Positions 46,252 to 55,301 of a DNA stretch of 64,000 bases are shown one piece after another. The stretch lies in assembly GCF_000265465.1 (NCBI RefSeq), contig NC_018016.1:439501-503500 (forward strand), given 5' to 3'. A model generated the notes under the pieces. It worked only from the letters and a program-made list of their open reading frames with translations. It did no database searches and was not told the origin of the DNA. Numbering within the stretch: the stretch's first letter is position 1; each line of letters starts with the position of its first letter. Origin of the DNA: Ornithobacterium rhinotracheale DSM 15997 (GTDB taxonomy: Bacteria; Bacteroidota; Bacteroidia; Flavobacteriales; Weeksellaceae). Made by a program: the position numbers and the translations under genes.

Positions 46252-47124
46252 ATGTTTTTAAAAATCGCTAAACATATCATTTTTTTATTAGCAAAAATTC
46301 CGACAAGGCTTTTGTTCATTTTTGCTGATTTTTTATTCTTTATTCAAACTTATTTTGTTCAGTATAGAAAAAAAGTGGTTGTTGAAAATTTAAAATCGTC
46401 TTTCCCCACTTTTTCAGACAAAAAGATTCAATCTTTAGCTAAAAAATTTAATCGACACTTGTGCGACTATGCAGTGGAGGCAGTGCGTGCTCTGAAAATC
46501 TCACAAAAAGAGCTCGACATGCGTATTGAGTTTAAAAATCTTGAAATCCTAAAACAAATTAAGGCTGAAAATAAAAACTGTATGTTGCTTTGTGGGCATA
46601 TCTTCAATTGGGAATGGCTCATTGGGGCGGTGCATCATCTGCCTACGCCAAACACCTTTGCGGTGTACCATGCACTGAGTAATAAGGAGATTGATGATAT
46701 TATGCGACAATCTCGTGAGCGATTTAACACGCACGCGATTGACATGAAGGAAACGCCCCGCGTGATGATGAAAACGCCCAATGATGGAAATTCCACCTTT
46801 TTGTTTGTTGCAGATCAAAGTCCGCATAGTAGTATGATTCATTATGATTTGGATTTCTTGAACCAAACAACGCCCGTGTTCATTGGGTTTGATAAATTAG
46901 CCCGAAAACTAAATTATGGTGTGGTGTATGTAAACATATCTAAACCAAAACGCGGACATTATATCTTTTCGTTTGAGAGATTAATGCCCGAAAATGAATC
47001 TTTTGCACCAAACGAAATTGTGCATTTATTCTACAAAGCCTTAGAAAAAAACATTGAAACCGATCCTGCCAACTGGCTTTGGAGTCATCGTCGCTGGAAA
47101 TATAAAAGAGGAATAGACTATTGA
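46252..47124 (+). CDS. LpxL/HtrB-family lipid A acyltransferase
   Basis: 290 residues. An N-terminal hydrophobic helix is followed by the acyltransferase motif CGHIFNWEW, in which His and Glu are the catalytic pair. FLFVADQSPHS and the end NWLWSHRRWKYK match the family. Such proteins add a secondary acyl chain to lipid A at the inner membrane; lysophospholipid acylation is a possible alternative. Its TGA overlaps the TTG start of the next gene by three bases, so the two are translationally coupled. Confidence 0.88.
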   Translation: MFLKIAKHIIFLLAKIPTRLLFIFADFLFFIQTYFVQYRKKVVVENLKSSFPTFSDKKIQSLAKKFNRHLCDYAVEAVRALKISQKELDMRIEFKNLEILKQIKAENKNCMLLCGHIFNWEWLIGAVHHLPTPNTFAVYHALSNKEIDDIMRQSRERFNTHAIDMKETPRVMMKTPNDGNSTFLFVADQSPHSSMIHYDLDFLNQTTPVFIGFDKLARKLNYGVVYVNISKPKRGHYIFSFERLMPENESFAPNEIVHLFYKALEKNIETDPANWLWSHRRWKYKRGIDY

Positions 47125-48110
47125 AAACTGCCATCGTAATACTGAACTGGAACGGAAAAAAATGGCTAAAAGCCTTTTTACCATCATTGCTAAAATATAG
47201 CGAGCAAGCTGATATTTATGTGATAGATAACGCATCTACCGATGACGATGTGGAATTTCTGTCTACCAACTTCCCGAGCGTAAAAATCGTTCAAAATGCT
47301 CAAAATTATGGTTTTGCTGGCGGCTACAATGAAGGACTAAAACATATTTCGGCAGATTTATTTTGCTTGCTCAACTCCGATGTCGAAGTTTCTGAAGGCT
47401 GGCTGCCTCCCGTGCTGGATTTATTTAATCAAGATGAAACTTTGGCGGCTGTTCAACCTAAAATTTTAGATTATAATCAAAAAGATCAATTTGAATATGC
47501 AGGCGCAGCTGGTGGATTTTTAGACAACTTAGGCTATCCGTTTTGTCGTGGTAGAATTTTCTGGACATTGGAAAAAGACCAACATCAGTATAACGATGTG
47601 CTCCCCATTTTTTGGGCGTCTGGCGCGTGCCTATTTATTCGTAGCGAAGTTTTCTGGAAAGCGGGTGGCTTTGATGCCGATTTCTTTGCCCATATGGAAG
47701 AGATTGATTTATGCTGGAGATTACAAAATCTGGGCTACAAAATTCTGTATTGCGGACATTCTACGGTGTACCATGTGGGTGGTGGCACTTTGCAAAAAAA
47801 CAGCCCGCGCAAAACTTATTTAAATTTCCGAAATAGCCTCTTTATGTTGGAGAAAAATTTACCTCTATACAAAGTGTTTCCCGTGATTTTCTCCCGCCTA
47901 GTTTTAGACGGAATCACAGCCCTTGTTTTCTGGCGCTATGAGGGATTTAACCACTTAAAAGCCATCTTTTTTGCGCATATGGATTTTTATAAAAAGCTAG
48001 GACATTTCTGGAAGAAAAGACAAAAAACTCAACGAAAGTTTTGGGCAAAACGCTTGGTGCCTTTTCAATATTTTATTTTAGGCAAAAAATATATGAAGGA
48101 TTTATTTTAG
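47121..48110 (+). CDS. Family 2 glycosyltransferase
   Basis: 329 residues, GT-A fold. The start is TTG 47121, overlapping the stop of the acyltransferase gene. KTAIVILNWNGKKWLKAFLP opens the domain; the nucleotide-binding aspartates are in VIDNASTDDD and CLLNSDVEV, and the late motif HMEEIDLCWRLQNLGYKI contains the ED-type base. It belongs with rhamnosyl- or galactofuranosyl-type transferases. Co-expression with the LpxL-like enzyme hints at work on surface glycolipid. Confidence 0.88.
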   Translation: MKTAIVILNWNGKKWLKAFLPSLLKYSEQADIYVIDNASTDDDVEFLSTNFPSVKIVQNAQNYGFAGGYNEGLKHISADLFCLLNSDVEVSEGWLPPVLDLFNQDETLAAVQPKILDYNQKDQFEYAGAAGGFLDNLGYPFCRGRIFWTLEKDQHQYNDVLPIFWASGACLFIRSEVFWKAGGFDADFFAHMEEIDLCWRLQNLGYKILYCGHSTVYHVGGGTLQKNSPRKTYLNFRNSLFMLEKNLPLYKVFPVIFSRLVLDGITALVFWRYEGFNHLKAIFFAHMDFYKKLGHFWKKRQKTQRKFWAKRLVPFQYFILGKKYMKDLF

Positions 48111-48130
48111 CCTTGTATTTATAAAAAAGT

Positions 48131-48151
48131 TCCCACGCCTGCGGCGTGGGA
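48131..48151 (-). terminator. Terminator after the YD-like lipoprotein gene
   Basis: Nine-pair GC-rich stem TCCCACGCC/GGCGTGGGA with a three-base loop, followed on the minus strand by a T-run, 27 bases past the stop codon at 48178. On the plus strand there is no T-run. Confidence 0.7.
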
Positions 48152-48177
48152 GCCAACCTTAAAAAAATAAAATATAC

Positions 48178-48939
48178 CTACTCGTAGTAAGTAATCTCAC
48201 GCTCTGCGATACTTTCGGCTTTATCGTTTTTATAGGTTATTTTCTTAATCCAATTATCGTGGGTATCGTACTCATAGGTATAGGTTTCCCTATAAAACTT
48301 ACCTTCTGAATTATAATAATCTACCTGTATTTGGTTACCTTCATAATCATAAATATTTTTTCTCGTCATACTGCCCTCTGAGTCGTACCAAACCACTGTC
48401 CTCACATTCCCTTTTTCATCATAGAAATAAGTACTTTTAACATCTATGCTATCCTCTGAGTTATACCAAACCTCCTCTATGCAATTCCCTTTTTCATCAT
48501 AGGCATAAGTACTTTTACTATAGATACTATCATCTGAATTATAAAAAACACACTCTATCTTATTCCCTTTATCATCATACGCTAAAGTCATTTTTTCATC
48601 TATACTGCCCTCTGCGTTATAACGAACCCTCTCTATACAATTCTCTTTTTCATCATACGCTAAAGTTGATTTTCTATCTATATTACCCTCTGAATTATAA
48701 CGAACCTCCTCTATGCAATTCCCTTTTTCATTAAAAACAACATAAAAATTATCATTATTAAATCCACTCTCACTCCCTCTTTCTACTTGTCCAAATTTCT
48801 CTACGGCTTTATATGTTGTTTGTTTTACGGATTTTACTTTACCTTTTAAGTGCATTTCCTCGGCATCGGTTTTCTTGTGTTGTTTATCGCACGCCCAAAG
48901 GCTAATTGCGCTAAGGGTGATTAAAATTATTCGTTTCAT
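48178..48939 (-). CDS. Lipoprotein with 26-residue YD-like repeats
   Basis: 253 residues. Lipoprotein signal with Cys17 (LSLWAC type). From about residue 70 to 230 there are six copies of a 26-residue unit of the type EKGNCIEEVRYNSEG then IDRKSTLAYD, related to RHS/YD-type beta repeats and to MORN-like antitoxin-associated proteins. It is exported and probably faces the periplasm or the surface. Its ATG overlaps the stop of the decayed heptad-repeat frame (ATGA), so it was probably co-translated with that gene. No specific function is recognised. Confidence 0.75.
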   Translation of the reverse strand: MKRIILITLSAISLWACDKQHKKTDAEEMHLKGKVKSVKQTTYKAVEKFGQVERGSESGFNNDNFYVVFNEKGNCIEEVRYNSEGNIDRKSTLAYDEKENCIERVRYNAEGSIDEKMTLAYDDKGNKIECVFYNSDDSIYSKSTYAYDEKGNCIEEVWYNSEDSIDVKSTYFYDEKGNVRTVVWYDSEGSMTRKNIYDYEGNQIQVDYYNSEGKFYRETYTYEYDTHDNWIKKITYKNDKAESIAEREITYYE

Positions 48940-49277
48940 TTTTTTAAGTATTTAAATATTTTTACATTTTCATCAAAAAATTTAGGCACATTGCCCAAAT
49001 TTTTAGACAGGTCTACCAAAATCTTCATTGATTTATTGAAAACTTTTCAACAACTATCGAAATTTTTAGCTCAAGTATCGAAATCTTTGACTGAACTATC
49101 GAAATTTTTGGGTGCCATAGGCTAAATTTTAGGCTTAAGGGCTAAATTTTTCTCTACCGAAGCTAAAAATTTCATTGTTTTAGGCAAATCTTTCGTTGGG
49201 GTAATCAAATCTTTCGTTGGGGTAATCAAAAGTTTTGGCATTTTACCCAAACTTTTCACCCCCTTGTCTTTACTCAT
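48936..49277 (-). pseudogene. Heptad-repeat gene of 21-base units, interrupted by three in-frame stops
   Basis: A minus-strand frame of 114 codons from ATG 49277 to a TGA that overlaps the next ATG (ATGA). It is built of about fourteen 21-base units, so every seventh residue repeats: lysine, then a polar or aromatic residue, then F or L (KDLITPT, KDLPKTM, KFLASVE, KNLALKP, KNFDSSV). Stops interrupt at 49122-49124, 49071-49073 and 49047-49049, all in the same frame. The first 51 residues remain open. The plus strand is also nearly open in one frame. Either a decayed coiled-coil gene or a repeat that is not translated to the end. It fills the gap between two genes. Confidence 0.6.
49122..49277 (-). 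CDS. Remaining 51-residue open part of the heptad-repeat gene
   Basis: It starts MSKDKGVKSLGKMPKLLIT and ends at TAG 49122-49124. Lysine-rich, amphipathic if helical, with two identical heptads ITPTKDL. It lies 26 bases after the end of the 154-residue gene on the same strand. It may still be translated as a short basic peptide; no homologue is recognised. Confidence 0.4.
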   Translation of the reverse strand: MSKDKGVKSLGKMPKLLITPTKDLITPTKDLPKTMKFLASVEKNLALKPKI

Positions 49278-49303
49278 TATTCAGAAGGGGTATTTTTAGC
49301 GTC

Positions 49304-49768
49304 TTATGCTTTTTTCTTTTTAGAACGAGGAAAAAATTGCGACAACTCCTGTGCAATGCTCGTAGTGCCAGGCGCATTCTCGCCACTAAGGTAGCGAATG
49401 TTGCGGTAGAATGTGAGTGCGGCGGTATAGTTGTCGTTATCCAAAAGGATTTTGGTATCAGAGAGTTGCTCGGTGATGCTTTCCAAACGCAGAAGGCGTT
49501 TTTCTATTACCTCGCGCGTGGAATAATCTTTGTCGAACTCCGCTTTGTCTACAAACGGAGGCACATACTCTGGATACTGCTCCATTAGGGTTTTGCTTTT
49601 TTGCACAAAGAGCTTGTTTTGCTCGGCAATTCTGCCAAATTGCTTGCGTTCTTCGGGGGTAAGGTTACGGGTTTTGCCTTTCAACACCTCTTCTACCGCT
49701 TTCAGGGCATCGTCTATTTTCTTTAAATCCTCGGTAGAAAATTCAAGGCTTAATAAATCTTTTTTCAT
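49304..49768 (-). CDS. Small helical protein of unknown function
   Basis: 154 residues, no signal peptide or membrane helix, almost entirely charged helix (DLKKIDDALKAVEEVLKGKT, REVIEKRLLRLESITEQLSD) with a lysine tail (SRSKKKKA type). Not recognised. First gene of a three-gene minus-strand patch with the heptad-repeat frame and the YD-like lipoprotein. Confidence 0.6.
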   Translation of the reverse strand: MKKDLLSLEFSTEDLKKIDDALKAVEEVLKGKTRNLTPEERKQFGRIAEQNKLFVQKSKTLMEQYPEYVPPFVDKAEFDKDYSTREVIEKRLLRLESITEQLSDTKILLDNDNYTAALTFYRNIRYLSGENAPGTTSIAQELSQFFPRSKKKKA

Positions 49769-49830
49769 ATTGTTTTGGTTTTAAAAAATTAAACTTCTCT
49801 TTTATTTAATCATTAAGTATATACATCCTT

Positions 49831-49855
49831 ATGATTTCCCGATTCATTGAATCAT
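49831..49855. promoter_or_regulatory. Inverted repeat in the divergent intergenic region
   Basis: GATTCA-T-TGAATC at 49841-49853, with an outer ATGATT/AATCAT pair at 49831-49836 and 49850-49855. It lies between the divergent helical-protein gene and the DUF2723 gene and could be an operator; nothing else is seen in the 213-base gap. Confidence 0.3.
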
Positions 49856-49981
49856 AATTTTTTCGTGTTTCACAAATATAATTTTTTTTTGCGATACTAG
49901 AAGTCTGTGGCATAAAATCCAAAGAAAAAACTGCCTAAGAAAAAATATATTCTTATTTTCGCATCAAATAAATAAAATCGA

Positions 49982-52900
49982 ATGAATTTCAAAAAATTGA
50001 ACAATCTGGTAGGCTGGCTGATGTTTGCCATTGCTGCCATCGTTTATTTGAGTTCCATGGAGCGTGAATTGAGTTTTTGGGACTGTGGGGAATACATCGT
50101 TTCTTCGTCTAAATTGGGCGTAACGCATGCTCCAGGCGCGGCAACTTTTCAACTATTGGGGGCAGTGTGGTCTGGTTTAGCCTTTGGCGACGGAAATCTT
50201 TACGCTATTTTAATTAACGCACTTTCGGCTCTGAGTAGTGCTTTTACCATATTATTCCTTTTTTGGACGATTACGCATTTTGCGCGTAGAATTATGGTAA
50301 AAATCGGCGAAGACAAAAGCAAAGAAACCAAAACTCACGCGTTGAGCAAAACCGATATTTGGGTGATTATGCTCGCTGGCGTAGTAGGCTCTTTGGCGTT
50401 CACTTTTTCGGATTCATTTTGGTTTTCTGCCGTGGAGGGCGAAGTGTATGCCATGGCTTCTATGTTCACCGCTCTACTCTTGTGGCTGGCTTGTAAATGG
50501 GAAAATGCCGCGGGCGAACCGAGAGAAAACCGTTGGTTGGTTCTAATTTCATTATTAATTGGTTTATCCACAGGGGTGCACTTGATGGCGATTTTAACGG
50601 TGCCTGCGATTTGCTACCTTTATTATTTTAGACATTACAAATTCACTTGGAAATCATTTATCATTGCCAATGTTGTGACTTTGGCGGTGTTTGTTTTTGT
50701 GTTCAAAGTGATTTTCTCCTACACCATGGCTTTCTACGGAAATTTAGAAGTTTTCATGGTCAATTCTTTAGGCTTGCCATTTAATTCTGGTACGGTAGCC
50801 GCTACAATTATTCTTGCTGCCGTTTTTGGGGGAGCTTTATATTATACCAAACAAAAAAATTGGGTAACAGCCAACACTGCGGTGCTTTCGATTTTATTTA
50901 TGCTAATCGGTTTTACTAGTTGGCTTGTGATTCCGATCCGTGCCAACGCCAATCCGCACATGAACTTAAACGACCCTGATGATGCGATTGGGCTTTTGGA
51001 TTATTACAATCGTGAACAATATGGCGATTGGCCTGTTTTTGTAGGTCCTTTATACACAGCACATCAAGATCCAAATGGTGTGAAAAGAAATCCAGATGGA
51101 AGCTATAAAATGGTGGACAAAGGTCCTATCTATAAAAGAAACAGAGCCAAAGGCATTTACGAAGTAGTGGGACGCAGACAGGATTATGTGTACAATGATG
51201 ACCAAATCGGTTGGTTTGCCCGTATGTACAACCCACAATCCAAAGCCAATTACGAGGCTCTCATGGGACCTGCCGAACAAACTAAGGCCTATGATCCTAT
51301 AACTGGCAAACAGGTTACACATTTTAAACGCCCAAGTTTCTGGCAAAATGTTCAGTTTTTCTTGAACTACCAAATTGGGTACATGTACTTAAGGTATCTC
51401 GGCTGGAACTTTGTAGGAAAACAAAACGACTACCAAGGAAACATGGAAGTTACCAAAGGAAACACCATCACGGGGATTAATTTCATCGATAATATTCTGG
51501 TAGGTGGTTCGCAGGAAAATTTACCTACTAGATTTAAAGACAACAAAGCACGAAATGTATATTTTGCAATTCCATTAATTTTAGGATTAATCGGATTTTT
51601 ATTCCAATTTTATAAAGATTGGGGAAGAAACTTTGCCCTGATTTCCCTTTTCTTATTAACAGGTGTAGGGATTCTGCTTTACACCAATGTAAAGCCATTT
51701 GAACCAAGAGAGCGCGACTATGCCGTGGTGACTTCTTTTTATGTCTTTGCCGCTTGGATTGGAATGAGTGTTTTAGCCATTTATACTTTATTAAAACAAA
51801 AAATAAATCCTAAAAATGCACTTTTAGTAAGTGGTTTAACGCTTGTAGCACCATTGCTTATGGGCTTCGAAAACTGGGACGACCACACGCGTGCCGATCG
51901 TCGTGCTGCGCATGATTTAGCCTACAATTATTTAGTAAATTTAGATCCAAATTCCATTTTATTTGTCTACGGAGACAATGATACTTATCCGCTTTGGGGC
52001 TTGCAGGAAACAGCTATGTTCCGCACGGATGTAAAAATTGCAAACTACACCTTATTAGGTTCGCCATGGAACATCTCACAAGCACAACGCCGCACTTACG
52101 ATGCCATGCCTCTCCCTTCTCAAATGACAGAGGAAGATTACCGACAAGGTGTAAACGAGGGCATCATAATTCTTGATGATGATTTATTTAAACAACTTCA
52201 TGAATATGCCACACAAAATTCGCCTGAGTTTCTGAGTGCCCTAAACCAAATCAAAAACTACAATGAGAATGGAATGACTGCCAAGGAAGCCATGAATTGG
52301 ATTTTGAATAAAGAAAATAATACTAAAAATTATTTAGTAGAAGTTTTAAAACAATTATTCCGTGGTGGTGTAGATAATGTTTTGCCTACCAATAAAATCA
52401 TTATCCCAGTAGATAAAAATGCGGTACTTAAAAATAAAATTGTAGCCCCTTACCAAGCAGAACAAATTGTTCCGAATGTCGTGGTAACTCTACCTAACAG
52501 ACAAATTGGATTCAAGAGTGAATTGTTCATACTAGACATTATGGCAAACTACAAATGGGACAGAAGCATTTACTTCTCTAGTGGAGGATTGTATGACCCT
52601 GCCAATATTTTCTATTTGGGCGATTATTTAGAATTTGAAGGATTTACTTATAAGTTTGTTCCTATCAGAACGCCAAAAGGCTCTAATGGAGAAGTGGGCA
52701 CTATAGACGCCAACCAAATGTATAACGACATTTTGAAATACGAGTGGTCTAACTTTAACGACACAAGTGCTTATTTTGACGAAACTTGCCGCCAGAATAT
52801 CCTTACTTATAGAAATGCTGTTTTGAGAACCAGCGAAGCCTTAGTAAAATTAGGCGAAAACGAAAAAGCCAAAAAACTCATCGCTCTAATGCAAGAAAAA

Positions 52901-53407
52901 ATCCCTTATACTGAATTTTCAGACGGAATTTCGTTGTACGGATTCATTCCGTTGTATTACCGATTGGGCGAAGACCAAAAGGCTAAAGCACTTTCCGATT
53001 TTCTACAAAAACAAAATCAGGAAGAAATGGCTTATTACAACTCTCTCCCACCGTACGAAAAGGCAAGTGTACACAGCGATTATCAACGATTGATCGGAGA
53101 AGAGCAATATGCAACCGCCAATATGATTGATTATTATTTAACTTATAAAAAAGATACTGCAGCGGCTAAAAAAGTGTTTGAAGCTTACTATACTCCGCTC
53201 GAAAACCGATTAAATAAATTAGCCGAGAAAGCTAAACAAGTAGGACTTGAAAATATGAGCGAGGAAGATGTACAAAACCTCACAACCGACTTGTCTTTGC
53301 AACGCAGTATGCTTGGTCTTGCAGTGGAAATAGATAGCACATATGCTAAAAGGAAATTCAAAGAAATGACAGAAATGATGAATTCCATCGACCCGAGAGA
53401 AAATTAA
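49982..53407 (+). CDS. DUF2723 multi-pass membrane protein, putative GT-C O-mannosyltransferase-like
   Basis: 1141 residues. The N-terminal half has about twelve membrane helices, and the first periplasmic loop contains LSFWDCGEYIVSSSKLGVTH followed by APGAATFQLLG, the DUF2723 signature with the D/E pair typical of GT-C enzymes. Large soluble stretches (about 330-500 and 650-1100) follow, with helical TPR-like repeats near the end (LVKLGENEKAKKLIALMQEK). Such proteins are thought to glycosylate exported proteins using lipid-linked sugar. Single gene with a strong terminator behind it. Confidence 0.85.
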   Translation: MNFKKLNNLVGWLMFAIAAIVYLSSMERELSFWDCGEYIVSSSKLGVTHAPGAATFQLLGAVWSGLAFGDGNLYAILINALSALSSAFTILFLFWTITHFARRIMVKIGEDKSKETKTHALSKTDIWVIMLAGVVGSLAFTFSDSFWFSAVEGEVYAMASMFTALLLWLACKWENAAGEPRENRWLVLISLLIGLSTGVHLMAILTVPAICYLYYFRHYKFTWKSFIIANVVTLAVFVFVFKVIFSYTMAFYGNLEVFMVNSLGLPFNSGTVAATIILAAVFGGALYYTKQKNWVTANTAVLSILFMLIGFTSWLVIPIRANANPHMNLNDPDDAIGLLDYYNREQYGDWPVFVGPLYTAHQDPNGVKRNPDGSYKMVDKGPIYKRNRAKGIYEVVGRRQDYVYNDDQIGWFARMYNPQSKANYEALMGPAEQTKAYDPITGKQVTHFKRPSFWQNVQFFLNYQIGYMYLRYLGWNFVGKQNDYQGNMEVTKGNTITGINFIDNILVGGSQENLPTRFKDNKARNVYFAIPLILGLIGFLFQFYKDWGRNFALISLFLLTGVGILLYTNVKPFEPRERDYAVVTSFYVFAAWIGMSVLAIYTLLKQKINPKNALLVSGLTLVAPLLMGFENWDDHTRADRRAAHDLAYNYLVNLDPNSILFVYGDNDTYPLWGLQETAMFRTDVKIANYTLLGSPWNISQAQRRTYDAMPLPSQMTEEDYRQGVNEGIIILDDDLFKQLHEYATQNSPEFLSALNQIKNYNENGMTAKEAMNWILNKENNTKNYLVEVLKQLFRGGVDNVLPTNKIIIPVDKNAVLKNKIVAPYQAEQIVPNVVVTLPNRQIGFKSELFILDIMANYKWDRSIYFSSGGLYDPANIFYLGDYLEFEGFTYKFVPIRTPKGSNGEVGTIDANQMYNDILKYEWSNFNDTSAYFDETCRQNILTYRNAVLRTSEALVKLGENEKAKKLIALMQEKIPYTEFSDGISLYGFIPLYYRLGEDQKAKALSDFLQKQNQEEMAYYNSLPPYEKASVHSDYQRLIGEEQYATANMIDYYLTYKKDTAAAKKVFEAYYTPLENRLNKLAEKAKQVGLENMSEEDVQNLTTDLSLQRSMLGLAVEIDSTYAKRKFKEMTEMMNSIDPREN

Positions 53408-53426
53408 TCTAGAGATAGTTTTAAAA

Positions 53427-53464
53427 AGAAAAGGCTTTCAATCATGATTGAAAGCCTTTTCTTT
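53427..53464. terminator. Bidirectional terminator between the DUF2723 gene and lpxB
   Basis: Long perfect stem AAAAGGCTTTCAAT/ATTGAAAGCCTTTT with a four-base loop, flanked by A and T runs, so it can act for both converging genes. Confidence 0.85.
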
Positions 53465-53472
53465 GTGTTTAA

Positions 53473-54579
53473 TTATTTTTTATCCACAATGATTTCTGCC
53501 GTCCTTGCCGAAGCACCTGCTCCTCCCAAAACTTCTCTCAGTTTTTGGTAATCTTCAAGCATTTTTGCTCTTGATGCTCCACCCAAGATTTTAGTTAATT
53601 CTATTTTTAAATTTTTATAATTTAAATCTTGCTGAATCAACTCCTTTACCACTTCACGATTCATTATTAAATTGACCAATGAAATGTATTCTATGTTTTT
53701 AACCAATCGTTTCCCGATTTCATACGAAATTCTACTGCCTTTGTAGCATACCACTTCTGGCACGCCAAGCAAAGCTGTTTCGAGCGTTGCCGTTCCCGAG
53801 GTTACTAGTGCCGCATAAGAATGTTGCAACAAAGCATAAGTTTGATTTTCTACCCATTTCACACTTTCGGTGAGATATGGCTCATACAACGCCCGCTCTT
53901 GCGAAGGTGCACCTGCTACTACGAATTGATATTCGGGAAAATCTTTTACCACTGAAAGCATAATCGGTAACTTGGTTTTGATTTCTTGCTTTCTGCTACC
54001 TGGCAATAGAGCGATGATTTTTCGGTCATCGAGTCCCCATTTTTGTCTAAAGCTTTGCTCATCGCTCACCTCTCGCTGTGCGATGGCATCGAGCAATGGG
54101 TGCCCCACAAAGTCTACCGAATAATCATATTTTCGATAAAAGTCTTTTTCAAAAGGCAAAATCACAAGCATCTTATCTACATACTTTTTAATCGCATGCA
54201 CTCGGCTTGATTTCCACGCCCAGACTTGGGGAGAAATATAGTATATCACTTTGATTCCAAGCTTTTTGGCAAAGGGAGCAATTTTAAGATTAAAGCCTGG
54301 ATAATCTACCAAAATCAACTCATCGGGCTGCCAAGCTTTGATGTCTTCTTTACAGAATTTAATGTTCTTTAAAATGGTTTTTAAGTTCATCACCACCTCC
54401 ACAAATCCCATAAAAGCCAAATCACGATAGTGCTTTACAAGGCTTGCACCTTGCGCTTGCATCAAATCGCCGCCCCAAGCTCTAAACTCCGCATTGGGGT
54501 CTCTTTTTTTAATTTCTTTGATGAGATTTGCCGCGTGCAAATCGCCCGAAGCCTCCCCCGCGATGATGTAGTATTTCAT
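53473..54579 (-). CDS. lpxB: Lipid-A-disaccharide synthase
   Basis: 368 residues, GT19 family. MKYYIIAGEASGDLHAANLI opens the protein, followed by MGFVEVVMNL, the membrane-associated stretch, and VDYPGFNLKIAPFAKKLGI with YYISPQVWAWK. The C-terminal UDP-sugar site has LLPGSRKQEI, SGTATLETALLGVP and PEVVCYKGS. It joins UDP-2,3-diacylglucosamine to lipid X in lipid A synthesis at the inner membrane. It lies 104 bases downstream of the Sus-like operon terminator side but is transcribed separately. Confidence 0.96.
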   Translation of the reverse strand: MKYYIIAGEASGDLHAANLIKEIKKRDPNAEFRAWGGDLMQAQGASLVKHYRDLAFMGFVEVVMNLKTILKNIKFCKEDIKAWQPDELILVDYPGFNLKIAPFAKKLGIKVIYYISPQVWAWKSSRVHAIKKYVDKMLVILPFEKDFYRKYDYSVDFVGHPLLDAIAQREVSDEQSFRQKWGLDDRKIIALLPGSRKQEIKTKLPIMLSVVKDFPEYQFVVAGAPSQERALYEPYLTESVKWVENQTYALLQHSYAALVTSGTATLETALLGVPEVVCYKGSRISYEIGKRLVKNIEYISLVNLIMNREVVKELIQQDLNYKNLKIELTKILGGASRAKMLEDYQKLREVLGGAGASARTAEIIVDKK

Positions 54580-54630
54580 ATTTTAACAAAGTATATTTTA
54601 CAAACTTAATTAATATATTTGATTTAACTA

Positions 54631-54658
54631 AAAAATCCTTGAGTTGCCCCAAGGATTT
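54631..54658 (-). terminator. Terminator of the second Sus-like operon
   Basis: Stem AAATCCTT/AAGGATTT with extra G-C pairs at the loop. On the minus strand five T follow. It lies 25 bases after the last gene of the operon. Confidence 0.7.
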
Positions 54659-54682
54659 ATATAATAAAAATGCTCAAAATTC

Positions 54683-55297
54683 TTAATTTCTTGGCAAGAC
54701 CAAAGTTACATTTCCTATTTTAAGCCCTGCTTTATTTCCTGTAACGAAATCTACACTTGCTGAAATTTCGCCTAAAGACAATTCAGGAAAATCTGATTTT
54801 TTGATATTTATAATAGTCGTTTCGCCTGCTTTCACCTCACAATCCCAATCGGCAATAAATAGCTTTTTGGCATCTGCAGGGCGAGTAGCATTCATGAGCC
54901 ATAACTCATTGTCGGTTTGCAGAGAATAAACGAAAGTCGCAATGGTTTTATCTTCCGAAAAAATCCCAATTTCGGGTGATTTTTGCACTAACACTCGAAC
55001 TTTCTTTTGTTTGATTCCTGACTTTATCACAACATTGGTTTCGCCTATTGCCAAGGCATCAATTTTCAACTTTCCGTTTGCAAAACTGCTTTTTGCCACC
55101 AAAGGATTTTCTGAATTAACTTCAAAAACTTCGTTTCCTCCACTCAGGGCTAAACTTTTGGTGTTCCCCACAAAAAGCTGTACAGAATCCTCTGTATTGA
55201 TTGCTGGTGTATTGAAAAAATCTTCAGACGAATTACACGCCCACAACCCTAAAATTGAAAATAGAAAAAATCCTATTAATTTAATATTTTTAGTCAT
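54683..55297 (-). CDS. Lipoprotein with Ig-like domain, last gene of the second Sus-like operon
   Basis: 204 residues. Lipoprotein signal with Cys21 (ILGLWAC). An Ig-like or BIG2-type repeat is suggested by DSVQLFVGNTKSLALSGGNE and AIGETNVVIKSGIKQKKVRV; the second half has beta stretches and the ending KIGNVTLVLPRN. Probably surface- or periplasm-facing. It lies 4 bases after the FN3 protein gene. No exact family is recognised. Confidence 0.7.
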   Translation of the reverse strand: MTKNIKLIGFFLFSILGLWACNSSEDFFNTPAINTEDSVQLFVGNTKSLALSGGNEVFEVNSENPLVAKSSFANGKLKIDALAIGETNVVIKSGIKQKKVRVLVQKSPEIGIFSEDKTIATFVYSLQTDNELWLMNATRPADAKKLFIADWDCEVKAGETTIINIKKSDFPELSLGEISASVDFVTGNKAGLKIGNVTLVLPRN

Positions 55298-55301
55298 AAT
55301 C

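Noticed and set aside
48131-48151. GC-rich hairpin as a tRNA fragment or REP element
   Set aside because: It is too short for a tRNA, no second copy was noticed in the window, and a T-run on the minus strand explains it as a terminator.
48976-49260. Regular 21-base repeats taken as a possible CRISPR array
   Set aside because: There are no unique spacers between identical repeats; the units themselves are degenerate and abut, and they follow codon (heptad) periodicity. No cas genes are present.
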